From positions 1,488,001 through 1,552,000 of the forward strand of contig CAVWFQ010000010.1 of the NCBI GenBank assembly GCA_963754335.1: a stretch of 64,000 nt of DNA, written 5' to 3'. A model generated the notes under the pieces. It saw only the letters and a program-made list of their open reading frames with translations. It did no database searches and was not told the origin of the DNA. Made by a program: the position numbers and the translations under genes. The stretch comes from JBBSDP01 sp963754335. GTDB taxonomy: Bacteria > Planctomycetota > Phycisphaerae > Tepidisphaerales > Tepidisphaeraceae. This document shows, piece after piece, positions 45,571 to 54,170 of this stretch. Numbering within the stretch: position 1 is the first letter of the stretch; the number at the start of each line of letters is the position of its first letter.

Positions 45571-45648
45571 GTTGAAGGAAAAAATCTCCTCGTTCTTTCA
45601 TCGTCACGCCGCCAACGAGAAAAAGTCTGAAGTGGCAAGCAAGTGAGC
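45571..45648 (+). repeat. 78-bp direct repeat, right copy
   Basis: Second copy of the YfdX 3' end, with no YfdX gene before it. It starts 12 bp after the probable stop of the aldo/keto reductase. The duplication probably arose by unequal recombination or insertion of the two-gene segment. 45649-45856 downstream shows no gene that I can support. Confidence 0.93.
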
Positions 45649-45856
45649 GAATCACAAATCCGTCAGGTGGGCACCGCCCGAAGGCGGGCCGCCGCCGAAA
45701 CTGGATGGGGTATATGTCGATCGGAGTGCGGGCGTCATTGATGTGCAGCTCGAACAGGGGGCGTCCGCTTGGCTGCAATTCTGAACGCACTATTCCATTA
45801 GAGGACGTGTCATCGGCCGTGCTGGTTCTCCCGATTGGCCGACGTCTGCGGCTGAT

Positions 45857-46351
45857 TTAAGGAACCGAATTGATTCGCTCTCCGCGGATGGGTTGTCCCA
45901 GTTGATTTCTGCCGGCGTAGCTTTGCCCGTCATCCGAGATGACGCACGTATCAATAAAGAATCCGCCGGGCGCTTTGGCGTATCGCCATCTGAATACCAG
46001 CGTGTTTCTCTGTTGTGACCATGTGCTGCCGGAGTCAGCCGAATTGAGATGGCCGTTGGAATAACTGGTCGGAAGCGTTGTCCTCGCTCTTTGCCGCCTG
46101 GTCCAGCAATTTCTGGCTCAGCGCGAAGCGTGCAACCGGCGAACGATCCGCCAACTCCCTGGCAAACACCTCTTTCATCGCCGCCCGGGATTTGGCCTGA
46201 TCTCCGGGAGGAGGATCGGCTTTCGGGCGGGCAATGCCGGCAAGGGAGCGGCGGATTCCGAAGATGGGACCGGAGTTGGAGCAGGCGCTTTCGGATCGGC
46301 CGGAGGCGACGGCGGAGAATCAGGTGCCGACGCCACGGCTGAACGGATCAC
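45857..46351 (-). pseudogene. Remnant of a secreted NPCBM-family-like protein
   Basis: Read on the minus strand from about 46351, one frame gives a Pro/Ala-rich linker and then 'MKEVFARELADRSPVARFALSQKLLDQAAKSEDNASDQL', which resembles the N-terminal helical segment of the 466-aa protein at 7052-8452. A second frame from about 46060 to the stop at 45857 encodes 'NTLVFRWRYAKAPGGFFIDTC' and 'DDGQSYAGRNQLGQPIRGERI', a tail typical of planctomycete secreted proteins. The two pieces are much too short to be a complete member. A large internal deletion plus frameshift is the simplest reading. Confidence 0.55.
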
Positions 46352-46419
46352 GCGATTTCATGACGACCTCGCGAGGTACTGCCCAGTGTAATCGTTCGAG
46401 CGGACCGAGCGTGCTCTCT

Positions 46420-46710
46420 TCACCGCTGGCGATAATTGCGATAGCCACCGCTGCGCGGCCGCGGTTTCGGTATGGCTTTTCGCTTTGAGCCGGCTGGATT
46501 GTGGCTCACGCGCATCGCTCGCGTTTCGCCTGGCTCCAGCGGGGGAATGGGTGTCTTGATGCTGCCAGCCAATTCTGCTGCTCGGCCTTCGTCCCAGAGC
46601 TCATGAAGCTTCGAGTTGTCATAAGGATTCACCGCAGTTGGCACTTTGGCTGATCGCCGTCCCTCGTTAAAAGCTTTGCGGCGTCGCACATTCGAGACGT
46701 TCGTGGGCAT
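46420..46710 (-). CDS. Rmf/CrpP-like small protein
   Basis: 96 residues. The core 'RRRKAFNEGRRSAKVPTAVNPYDNSKLHELWDEGRAAE' matches the ribosome modulation factor / CrpP-like motif: a basic helix, an N-P-Y/F turn and a Trp-containing second helix. Rmf dimerises 70S ribosomes in stationary phase; shorter CrpP-like relatives are small nucleic-acid-associated proteins. The C-terminus is basic ('AGSKRKAIPKPRPRSGGYRNYRQR'). Which of these roles applies cannot be told. Start ATG at 46710. Confidence 0.7.
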   Translation of the reverse strand: MPTNVSNVRRRKAFNEGRRSAKVPTAVNPYDNSKLHELWDEGRAAELAGSIKTPIPPLEPGETRAMRVSHNPAGSKRKAIPKPRPRSGGYRNYRQR

Positions 46711-46811
46711 GCGGCGAATGATAACGTGTCCGCAATCCCGCTCAAGGAGAAACGGCGCGCGAAAATTTCAGGCGGTCATTTCTCGACGAAATACCCCAGC
46801 TTCACTTTTTC

Positions 46812-47774
46812 TTACCGGATGTAGAACGAATGGTCATTGTTGACCACGGGCCCCACACGCCCGCACCTTGTGCTCGTGGCGTAGTTGTAATCTTCGGTGA
46901 GCTCCGTGCGACTGGCGGATTTCCATTGGACGCTTCCATCCCCAAAGCATTCGTTTTCCCCTTCCATCCCGAATGGATCCGCCGGACCGGTCGAATAGGC
47001 GAAGCCGCGCGGGTTGCCGTGGTTGAACGCCCACTCCGTCGTGTACCACCAGCGCATAAATGTGTCGGCGACAAGCAGGCGACCCGATTCTGGATAGCGC
47101 ATCGTCAAATCTTCGTAATGGGTGGCGAAATAAGTGCCGGTCGGATCGGCCGCCTGCCATTCATCGAAGCGGCCGAAGTAGGAATAACCGAGCGGTTGGC
47201 GGCCATTGCCGGTCCACTCGAGGTTCATGAAGTTCTGATCATATTGCGTTGGATCGTCGTTGGGGCAGCGCCAGATGCCGTCGATCGTGCGCGTATCGTA
47301 GTTGACTCCGGTATTGCCAACGTACTGAAGCAGATTTTCGTAATTGAGGCAAGCGGAGGGGGGCGGATCGACAAACGGCGCTGACGGATTCGGCGAACCA
47401 TGGTCCACGCCGAGCCACCAGACGAACGGGAGCAGATTCGCATTCTGTGGGTTCGTGCTGGTCGAAGGCTGATAATCGCGCGTTTGCATCGGCAACTGCT
47501 GCTTATTGTCGGCGGCATACATGATCAGCGCGATGCTGATCTGATGGAGATTGCTGGCGCATCCGGTCCGGCGGGCCATTTCCCGCGCACGATCGAGCGC
47601 AGGCAACAAGATCGCGATCAGCACCGAGATGATGCCGATCACGACCAGAAGTTCGATGAGGGTAAATCCGTCGAGGGGCGGGTCAGGTTGACCTTGTGGT
47701 GATGGACGATCCGCGCGATTGCTCGAGTAAGACAACAGCGGGAGACTGCGATTTGAAAGCCCAGGCAGCCACAT
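46812..47774 (-). CDS. DUF1559-like prepilin with DG C-terminal motif
   Basis: 320 residues, intact. A 35-residue leader ends 'PLDG|FTLIELLVVIGIISVLIAILLPALDRARE', the classical type IV prepilin/pseudopilin site (cleavage after Gly, Glu5 present), followed by 'GCASNLHQISIALIMYAADN' and a C-terminal 'GENECFGDGSVQWKS' (DG motif). It is exported by a type II/IV-pilin system and probably surface-exposed. Second such protein in the window (see 32926-33716). Gene order on the minus strand: PEP-CTERM gene, terminator, then this gene. Confidence 0.9.
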   Translation of the reverse strand: MWLPGLSNRSLPLLSYSSNRADRPSPQGQPDPPLDGFTLIELLVVIGIISVLIAILLPALDRAREMARRTGCASNLHQISIALIMYAADNKQQLPMQTRDYQPSTSTNPQNANLLPFVWWLGVDHGSPNPSAPFVDPPPSACLNYENLLQYVGNTGVNYDTRTIDGIWRCPNDDPTQYDQNFMNLEWTGNGRQPLGYSYFGRFDEWQAADPTGTYFATHYEDLTMRYPESGRLLVADTFMRWWYTTEWAFNHGNPRGFAYSTGPADPFGMEGENECFGDGSVQWKSASRTELTEDYNYATSTRCGRVGPVVNNDHSFYIR

Positions 47775-47788
47775 GCGACGACGCCTGC

Positions 47789-47821
47789 AAAAAAGACAGC
47801 CCCCGGGAAATCCCGAGGGCT
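47789..47821 (-). terminator. Rho-independent terminator of the PEP-CTERM gene
   Basis: On the minus strand a stem of about 10 bp with an ATTT loop (AGCCCTCGGG with CCCGGGGGCT, one G-T pair) is followed by GTC and six T. It starts 19 nt after the stop at 47840. Confidence 0.85.
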
Positions 47822-47839
47822 AATGAAAGGTCGTTGCAA

Positions 47840-48673
47840 TCAGACCGATAGCGATCGACGGCGGCGAGCCGCAAGCAGTCCGGTCGTGCCGACGCACAGT
47901 AGGCCCAGGGAGGTCGGTTCGGGAACTGATTCAAGCTGGAAGCCATTGAACTGGGCGATACCATCAGAGGGGGCGCTATTCGGATCGGCATCGTTGATAA
48001 GGTAATCCAAATTCTCGTAGGTGATGTCCAAGTCCCCAGTAGTTGCGCCAATGCCGGACGGCGTAACCACTACAGGAATGACGTTCCAGTTTTTTCCCGC
48101 AGCTCCCAATACATCGTTATGCGTACCATCATCCGGATAGTTGTTGGGGCCGACGGTTTCGGTGACGCCGTTCGCGATAAAGGTTGTTACTCGCGTTTGC
48201 ACATGTGGGTTGTCGTTTACGTTTGAAAGCGAGTAGACATATAAGTTGTAAGTGCCGACAGGGACATCGTGCAGGTCAACGGATGCCGTATTGGTGCCTC
48301 CGTCGGGATCAGTGATAAGTAAATCGCGCATCAGATTATAAACGGGGGAACTGGTGGAAAAAGACGAGGCTGAACCGACGTCCGTGGCCAGGTACGATGT
48401 AAAATCCATTGTCACCGCCGTCGCCGTACCTGACGAGTCGACCAGCGGAACTCCAGTATCGCTGCCGCCGACAACTCCGTTCCATGTATCGGGTGTTAGT
48501 GGGGAATTGGTGGGGCTTGCGATCTTGGCCGCGCCCGATTGCGTAGCACCGATGCCGTAGGGGTCCTGGCCATTAAAGTCCACATCAATCAGGACCGCGC
48601 GCGCCGAGTTGCAGACCCCAGCCCCGCACAAAGCCGCCGCAAATCCCGCCGCCATCAATCGATTTCGTTTCAT
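47840..48673 (-). CDS. PEP-CTERM sorting-domain protein
   Basis: 277 residues. A signal peptide (about 1-26, ending 'NSARA') is followed by a beta-rich body with Asn/Thr/Asp-rich turns ('VTMDFTSYLATDVGSASS', 'VPVGTYNLYVYSLSNVNDNPHVQT'). The C-terminus is 'VPEPTSLGLLCVGTTGLLAARRRR', the PEP-CTERM signal: P-E-P motif, membrane helix, Arg cluster. Such proteins are anchored or released by an exosortase during biofilm or envelope assembly. No exosortase lies in the window. Monocistronic, with a terminator downstream. Confidence 0.92.
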   Translation of the reverse strand: MKRNRLMAAGFAAALCGAGVCNSARAVLIDVDFNGQDPYGIGATQSGAAKIASPTNSPLTPDTWNGVVGGSDTGVPLVDSSGTATAVTMDFTSYLATDVGSASSFSTSSPVYNLMRDLLITDPDGGTNTASVDLHDVPVGTYNLYVYSLSNVNDNPHVQTRVTTFIANGVTETVGPNNYPDDGTHNDVLGAAGKNWNVIPVVVTPSGIGATTGDLDITYENLDYLINDADPNSAPSDGIAQFNGFQLESVPEPTSLGLLCVGTTGLLAARRRRSLSV

Positions 48674-48879
48674 CTACCACTCCGTATGAAAGAAGATTCC
48701 TCGAACGCCGTGGGTCGTACGCGTCCGAAAACAATTCGGGTCGCGCAGAGTTATTTCGCGTGTCACAGACGGGGGGAACATAACAATTGTCTACACGGTC
48801 AACCATGAGATTTCAGACAATCTGTTGCGAAAATGGGTATTCGAGATCACCGCAAGGCTCACGATTGGTATAAACGAAC

Positions 48880-50065
48880 ATGGCGATGGACAACCTGTCC
48901 GAAAACATGCGCGATCCCCTGCATGTCGCCTTGATCGTGGCCACATCGCAGTCGTATGGCCAGGAATTGTTGCGCGGCGTGGCCCGCTGGCTGCGCACGC
49001 ATGAGCCGTGGGTAGTCAATCTGGAGCAGCGCTCGCTTCATGACGTCGCGCCGCCGTGGCTCTCCAATTGGGATGGGGACGGGATCATTTTCCACGCGTC
49101 GCAGCCGAAGCTGGTGCGGCTCGTTCGTAAGTTGGGCCTCCCTACCGTTGACGTTTATGACGAAGAACGCGACTCGGGTTGGCCTTCAATTCGAAATGAC
49201 AACCCGGCGATCGGTCGATCGGCGGCCCAGCATCTGCTTGAGCGCGGCCTGCGACATTTTGCATTCTGCGGACTCAATGGAAGCAATTGGTCAAATCGAC
49301 GTCTGGAAGGATTCCGCACCGGCCTGGCCGAATCGGGCTTCACGTGCGAATCCTTCATTCAGACGGAGCGATTCTCATGGGGCTACTGGCTCAGGTCGTG
49401 GGAAAACGAATTGGCGGCGCTGGTCCGCTGGCTGAGCGGCTTGCCCAAACCAGTGGGGCTGCTCACCTGCAATGACACGCGAGGGCTGCACGTGCTGAAC
49501 GCGTGCAGGCAGGCCGGGCTCGCCGTGCCGCACGAAGTTGCCGTCATCGGAGTGGATAACGACGAGATCGCCTGCGAACTGGCGTCGCCGGAGATGTCGA
49601 GCGTTGTGACCGACGCGGAACGTATCGGCTATGAGGCGGCCGAGCTGCTCGCCGACATCATGGGAGGCAGCACGCAGCGGCGCGAAGTGCGCCACATTCC
49701 ACCACGCGGGATTGTGACCCGTCAGTCGACCGACATCGCCGCGCGCGGGATACTCATCTCGCCTCGGCCATTGAATTCATCAAGCAGAGCCCAGTCGAGG
49801 GTACCAGTGTCGAAGATGTGGTGGCCCACGTTGGGATTTCGCGCACCCTCCTGCAACAAAAATTCCGCAGCATGATCGGCCGCACGATTCATGAAGTCAT
49901 TTTGGAGCAGCGCGTGCGCGCATCAAAACGCTCCTCGAAACCAGTGACCTGCCGCTTGCCGTCATCGCGCGGCAGACCGGTTTTGCCCATGTCGAGTATC
50001 TGAGCACGATGTTCAAGCGGCAGACCGGCCTCTCGCCGAGCGGGTATCGCGGAAAGTTCAGATGA
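48880..50065 (+). CDS. XylR-type transcription factor (LacI-like sensor plus AraC DNA-binding domain), two frameshifts
   Basis: About 394 residues. Residues about 15-280 form a periplasmic-binding-protein-like sugar-sensing domain ('PLHVALIVATSQSYGQELLRGVARW', 'GIIFHAS', 'PVGLLTCNDTRGLHVLNACRQAGLAVPHEVAVIGVDND'). The C-terminal AraC-type helix-turn-helix pair is spread over two further frames: 'ASAIEFIKQSPVEGTSVEDVVAHVGISRTLLQQKFR' (shift near 49745) and 'IARQTGFAHVEYLSTMFKRQTGLSPSGYR' (shift near 49920), ending at 50065. This matches E. coli XylR architecture. It lies next to sugar oxidoreductase and isomerase genes, plausible targets. Breaks are probably indels. Confidence 0.85.
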
Positions 50066-51272
50066 CGTCGAACTGCGGGATCTTCATCGTCTCTCCGTCT
50101 TTCGTCGCCGACTGATGGGCGATGATCCCCGGGACGGTGAGATTGAGGGCCATGCGGATATCGACCAGTGGTTTGCGGTTTTGCAGAATCGCGGTGACGA
50201 ATTCATTCATGAGATGCCCGTGTGATCCGCCGTGACCTCCCGGCGCAACGCCCGGGGGAAGTCCGGGCGTGTCGAATCGGGGAAGGGATTTTGCCTCACC
50301 GGTATAGGCGGTGCCGGAGATGGAGCCGCGTTGTCCGCGCACGCGGCCGACTTCGACTTCAGGCCCCGGCGTGTCCCAGCTCACCGCCATCCGCGCCATG
50401 CCCCCTTCGCTCGTGCGGAACAGGCCGATCTCGGTGCCGAAGGGATTGGCGTATTTATTGTTTTTCGACTGAAACACCGGAAGGGTGCTGGGCATTCCCT
50501 GGCAGGTCACCTCGGTAAAGCTGCCCCCGCTGACGCAGATGTAATAGGCGTTGGAATGGGTCGGATAGAACTGTGGCGGAAGGCCAACGCGCCATTCGTG
50601 AAACGACGGAAGTGTTGCAACCGAATAGTGGAAATATTCCCCCTCGCTGTAGACGAGCTTGCCCAGCGCTCCGGCATTGTACGCCTGCCGCATCGCGTAG
50701 CAGTCGCCGCGGAAGGCGGATGTCTCGAACATCATATACTTGCGGCCGGTTGCGCGGACGGTCTCATACAGTTCGTGCGCATCCTCGAGTGATCCCAGGG
50801 ACGCCGGCACGGCCGAGGCGACGTCCTTCCCGTGCTTCATCGCGGCGATGCAGTGCCGTGGATGGCTCGGCGCATCGGTCGCCACGAAGATCGCGTCGAT
50901 CGCATCATCTTTCACCATCTCCTCCAGAGATGGATAAGTCTTGGCGCATCGGCAGGCGGCCGCGAGCGCGGCGCAGCGATCGGGGATCAAATCACTCACG
51001 GCGGCGACGGTGACATTGGGGTGATCCTGAAATCCAAACGCCGCCCCGAATTGGCAAAAACCGTAGCCGGCGATGCCGACGCGGATTTTTCGATCGGAAA
51101 CGGGTGTCCACTTCTCATTTGATCTTTCCCCGGTCGCCGCGCCTGATTCACCGAAGACTTTTGGATCGAGCGCAGGGCCCGCGATAATATTCTGTCCGCC
51201 CAGCGCCGCCGTTGTCAGGGCGCCTGCTCCGATGCCACGCAGGAATGTCCGCCGTGAGGTTGTTCGATTCAT
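50058..51272 (-). CDS. Tat-exported Gfo/Idh/MocA-family oxidoreductase
   Basis: 404 residues. The start 'MNRTTSRRTFLRGIGAGAL' is a twin-arginine signal, so export in folded form with its cofactor is likely. The Rossmann dinucleotide motif ('KIRVGIAGYGFCQFG') and the GFO/IDH/MocA C-terminal domain ('EGEYFHYSVATLPSFHEWRVGLPPQFYPTHSN') follow. The usual 'EKP' is replaced by 'ASAVPASLGS', so the catalytic Lys is not at the normal position, as in several planctomycete members. Likely acts on a sugar or sugar derivative with bound NAD(P). Its 3' end overlaps the XylR-like gene's 3' end by 8 bp (convergent). Confidence 0.88.
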   Translation of the reverse strand: MNRTTSRRTFLRGIGAGALTTAALGGQNIIAGPALDPKVFGESGAATGERSNEKWTPVSDRKIRVGIAGYGFCQFGAAFGFQDHPNVTVAAVSDLIPDRCAALAAACRCAKTYPSLEEMVKDDAIDAIFVATDAPSHPRHCIAAMKHGKDVASAVPASLGSLEDAHELYETVRATGRKYMMFETSAFRGDCYAMRQAYNAGALGKLVYSEGEYFHYSVATLPSFHEWRVGLPPQFYPTHSNAYYICVSGGSFTEVTCQGMPSTLPVFQSKNNKYANPFGTEIGLFRTSEGGMARMAVSWDTPGPEVEVGRVRGQRGSISGTAYTGEAKSLPRFDTPGLPPGVAPGGHGGSHGHLMNEFVTAILQNRKPLVDIRMALNLTVPGIIAHQSATKDGETMKIPQFDVI

Positions 51273-51340
51273 CCTGGTCTCCGCTTGGGTAGTGTGTCTG
51301 CGTAATGCTATGCTTCCGAGACGAAATTGAGGAGGATCCT

Positions 51341-51559
51341 TTGTCGACATCGGACGAACCATTTCCTCCCGTGCGAAAGCCATCCCTCTGGCGGGCGTGG
51401 GCGCCCGTCGTGCACAGCGTGCTGGGGTTCCTCTCGATCGGATTCGGCGGACAGATCGCCCTGCATCACCATCGCTGGCCGGGCGCGGCAATGATGATCG
51501 CTGGCGGATTGCTCGTCTGGTATTCGATTTCAGGACGCAGCAGCCATTTGCGCTCGTGA
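51341..51559 (+). CDS. Small two-helix membrane protein
   Basis: 72 residues from TTG 51341, with GAGGAGG placed well upstream; an ATG at 51305 would give 84 residues but has no ribosome site. Two hydrophobic segments ('VVHSVLGFLSIGFGGQIAL' and 'AMMIAGGLLVWYSI') are separated by a His-rich loop 'HHHRWPG'. Function unknown. Divergent from the oxidoreductase gene. Confidence 0.6.
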   Translation: MSTSDEPFPPVRKPSLWRAWAPVVHSVLGFLSIGFGGQIALHHHRWPGAAMMIAGGLLVWYSISGRSSHLRS

Positions 51560-51666
51560 ATCCTCAGAAACTGCTTCAGAACCCGTCTACACGCCGGGCA
51601 CTGTGGGCCCGGATCCGGGTCCACAGGACCGGGCGTGGCGGACTGGAGGCGTCCCAAAACAGCTTC

Positions 51667-52696
51667 TTAGCCGCCCAGTGCACGGCGAACGGTTTCGCGC
51701 GTTTTCTCAAGGCCTATTCTGGCTACCTTTGCGGGACTTTGTTTCCAGTAATCGCGGTTGAACAATTCCAGGGAAAGATATCCCCGAAATCCAGTGTCGC
51801 GCAAAGAGGTGTAGATTTCGCCGAATGGCGCGACGCCGTCGCCTGGGTAGACGCGCTGCGCGTCGGTGATCTGCTCGCGCGGCGGGCTTGCGGGGTAGTC
51901 ATTCACGTGAAGCAAAGGAAGCGCCGCGCCGTTGATCAGGCGCAGGCCTGAAAATTCAGAGCCGCCTTTGTGAAGGTGGTAAATGTCCAGAAGCATCGCC
52001 GCGCTCGGCTGCTGGCTCTCGATTGCAACGAAGGCAACTTCCCCAAGACGGCTCAAATTCTTCGAGAAACCCCACAACTCGAGGATCGGAGTCACGCCCA
52101 TCTGCTTCCCGAGTTCCAACAGCACGGCATAACGTTCGGCGGTCTTATGAAGATCCAGCGATGAGGCGGTCGATTCATGTGCCCCAATCGGAGGAGCGGC
52201 AACGTGGGCGCCGCCGATCTGCGCCACCCGATCCATGTCACGTTTCATCGCTTCGAGGCCCTTGGCGCAGTTTCGCGTCATCGTCGACGATCCATTGGTT
52301 GAATCCGATGGCGTCGGCGACCACCAGCCCGGCGTCGGCAATTCGCTTGCGCAAGTCGGCGAGGTTTCCTCCCTTTTTCTCGTATTCGTCCAGCTCGCGC
52401 ATCCAGGGTTCGATGGCGTCGTACCCGCTGGTAGAAGCGATCTCAATCACCTCGACGATGCTCAGATTCGCACCGCTGATCGTGCTGGTGTTGAGGCAAT
52501 AGCCGAACGGCTCGTGCTGATCGCGTTGGCGCGGCACGGCAGGATGCGTGGCAGGCGTAGATTGTTCCTGGGCTGTCACGATTGGTTCCTTGTTTGAAGC
52601 AAGGGCGGCGGCGGCAATCGCCGCTGCGGCGCCTGAAAGGATCGAACGCCGCGTCGGGATGATTCGTTCGGCGATCTTGCGCATTCGTCGCGGCAT
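51667..52696 (-). CDS. Tat-type sugar phosphate isomerase/epimerase (xylose isomerase-like TIM barrel), frameshift near 52265
   Basis: About 343 residues. It opens with an RR-type signal ('IPTRRSILSGAAAAIAAAAL', starts at 52696 or 52684). The AP-endonuclease-2/xylose-isomerase-like TIM barrel has 'GYCLNTSTISGANLSIVEVIEIASTSGYDAIE', 'ADAGLVVADAIGFNQWIVDDDA', then after the shift 'GLEAMKRDMDRVAQIGGAHVAAPP', 'GVTPILELWGFSK', 'AAMLLDIYHLHKGGSEF', 'LLHVNDYP' and 'FRGYLSLELFNRDYW', which contain the metal-binding Glu/Asp/His set. Probable sugar epimerase or isomerase acting with the exported oxidoreductase nearby. The break looks like an indel. Confidence 0.85.
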
Positions 52697-52783
52697 CTTC
52701 GCCGCAGGCAGAAATATTTCAATTCCCGCCCGAAGAAATGATGTCGCAGCGCACATCAAGGAATTTTGGGGAATCGGCTCGTA

Positions 52784-52933
52784 CTAATGCCGTTTGAAAT
52801 ATTGCACGGCCCGTTCATGCTTTTCGGCCGCAGCGCGTGAATTGAAGGTGCCGAGGTTCCGGCGTTTGCCGGTCTTCGGATCCGTCTTCCGGGAATAGAG
52901 TCTGAATTTCCCGCTTTTGAGTTTGCGTATCAC
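52784..52933 (-). CDS. Small basic Arm/AP2-like protein (49 aa)
   Basis: 49 residues from GTG 52933. The sequence 'IRKLKSGKFRLYSRKTDPKTGKRRNLGTFNSRAAAEKHERAVQYFKRH' pattern resembles the three-strand plus helix arm-type DNA-binding domain at the N-terminus of tyrosine recombinases, as a free-standing peptide. Highly basic. I recall near-identical short proteins in many bacteria, so it is probably real, but its role is unknown. It follows the PilZ-like gene by 14 bp on the same strand. Confidence 0.68.
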   Translation of the reverse strand: MIRKLKSGKFRLYSRKTDPKTGKRRNLGTFNSRAAAEKHERAVQYFKRH

Positions 52934-52947
52934 GGCGGCCCACCCTG

Positions 52948-53370
52948 CTATGGCAACATGCTGTGGCGTGGCCGCCCGACCTCGGCGCCAGGCAACTGCA
53001 TAAAACGAACGAACTGCGCGCTCACGCGGAAAACGCCGGAGGTCACCGGTTCCCAATGCGTCACGGAACAAAGTACGGCGCGATGTCGCTGATCGGATCC
53101 CGGCGCAAGCGGGAGCAAAAACTGCTCACCATCGAGCCAGTAGGACGAATCGGAAAAACAAATGCCCGAAGAGGTGAGGCTGCGGAGCGTCACCCAGTTG
53201 GGGCGTTTGGCTGCGGAGGAGAGGGGATATACCCGCAAACGCGGCGCAAGCGGAGAAAGGGTTCGATCGCCGATGCGCAAAAGGGGCCGACCGGCTTTGA
53301 TTGGCGAGATTGGCAGGGTTCGCTTAAATTCGGCGAGCGTGAGTTGCACCAGATCGGTGGAAAGCTTCAT
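52948..53370 (-). CDS. PilZ-like domain protein
   Basis: 140 residues from ATG 53370 (GGAGAA 7 nt upstream). It has a beta-barrel pattern like PilZ: 'WVTLRSLTSSGICFSDSSYWLDGEQFLLPLAP', then 'HRAVLCSVTHWEPVTSGVFRVSAQFV', corresponding to the DxSxxG, hydrophobic-strand and 'C-V-xx...xxxGxxF' positions. The N-terminal Arg cluster ('RPLLRIGDRTLS') may be the RxxxR side of a c-di-GMP site, but the match is loose. Function unknown; c-di-GMP binding is only possible. Confidence 0.55.
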   Translation of the reverse strand: MKLSTDLVQLTLAEFKRTLPISPIKAGRPLLRIGDRTLSPLAPRLRVYPLSSAAKRPNWVTLRSLTSSGICFSDSSYWLDGEQFLLPLAPGSDQRHRAVLCSVTHWEPVTSGVFRVSAQFVRFMQLPGAEVGRPRHSMLP

Positions 53371-53754
53371 GAAACGTTCTCCGCACCGCGTCATGGGAGG
53401 GCGAAGGACTGCGCCTTCACATCGTCGCTTGATATTTGCTATCGCCTCATCGGCCCGGGCGTCGAGGGGACACGAGAAATGTAACCGGCTTTCAATCTAC
53501 TCCGCATCGAAAAGGGTCGCAAGAGAAAAACTCCGGCGGCCGGAATCGCGGAACAATGGTGCGCGCAGAAATGCTTGCATTCTTGAAATCACTTCGATAA
53601 TCTAAATTTCGCCTTACGATTCGTTCGGGCAAAATATGTATAGGCGAATCGTCAACGAAATCCTGCCGGGACGCGCGATTAGGCGCGGGTCGGCTGGTTT
53701 TATCGGGCGCTATAGGACGTGGGTCATTTCGTAGATCGATTTCAGGAGGACACG
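53371..53754. other. Divergent intergenic region
   Basis: 384 bp with no gene I can support. It contains the leader of the zinc-ribbon gene (CAGGAGGACACG just before 53755) and AT-rich DNA around 53590-53650. Confidence 0.5.
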
Positions 53755-54165
53755 ATGTCCACCCAGTCTGTTGCGGCTAAAACCTGTTGCAAATGCGGCC
53801 TCAATCTGTCTGGCATCAAACGGATGAAGGACCATACCGGCCAGTATTGGTGTGTTTCGTGCGGACAGCGCGATCAGGCGCGAAAAGCCATGTCCACCGG
53901 ATCGGTGTGCGCCTCTTGTAACGAGGCTGTTGAACCCGGCCGCATCACCATGGTTAAGGGATTACCCTATTGCAATTTCTGCCTGGCGCGCCGGGGAAAG
54001 ACCAAGTCCGGCGGCGGCGGTTTCAGTTTTCCTTCGTTATCCCTTCCCTCCTTCTCCATGGGCGGGATGTTTTCCGATGCGGGCGGGAACAAAGCCCGGA
54101 TGTACAAAATGATCGGATTCATCGCACTCCTGGTGATCATTCGCGTCGTGCTGTTTTTCATTTAG
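53755..54165 (+). CDS. Double zinc-ribbon protein with C-terminal membrane helix
   Basis: 136 residues; ATG 53755 follows AGGAGG. Two Cys-rich knuckles: 'TCCKCGLNL' with 'YWCVSCGQRD', and 'SVCASCNEAV' with 'PYCNFCLARRG', giving CxxC pairs that should bind one or two zinc ions. A Gly/Ser/Phe-rich linker follows, then a C-terminal tail anchor ('MIGFIALLVIIRVVLFFI'). The layout suggests a membrane-tethered cytosolic zinc-ribbon protein. No family name known to me. Convergent with the CBM9-like gene. Confidence 0.8.
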   Translation: MSTQSVAAKTCCKCGLNLSGIKRMKDHTGQYWCVSCGQRDQARKAMSTGSVCASCNEAVEPGRITMVKGLPYCNFCLARRGKTKSGGGGFSFPSLSLPSFSMGGMFSDAGGNKARMYKMIGFIALLVIIRVVLFFI

Positions 54166-54170
54166 CTCGT

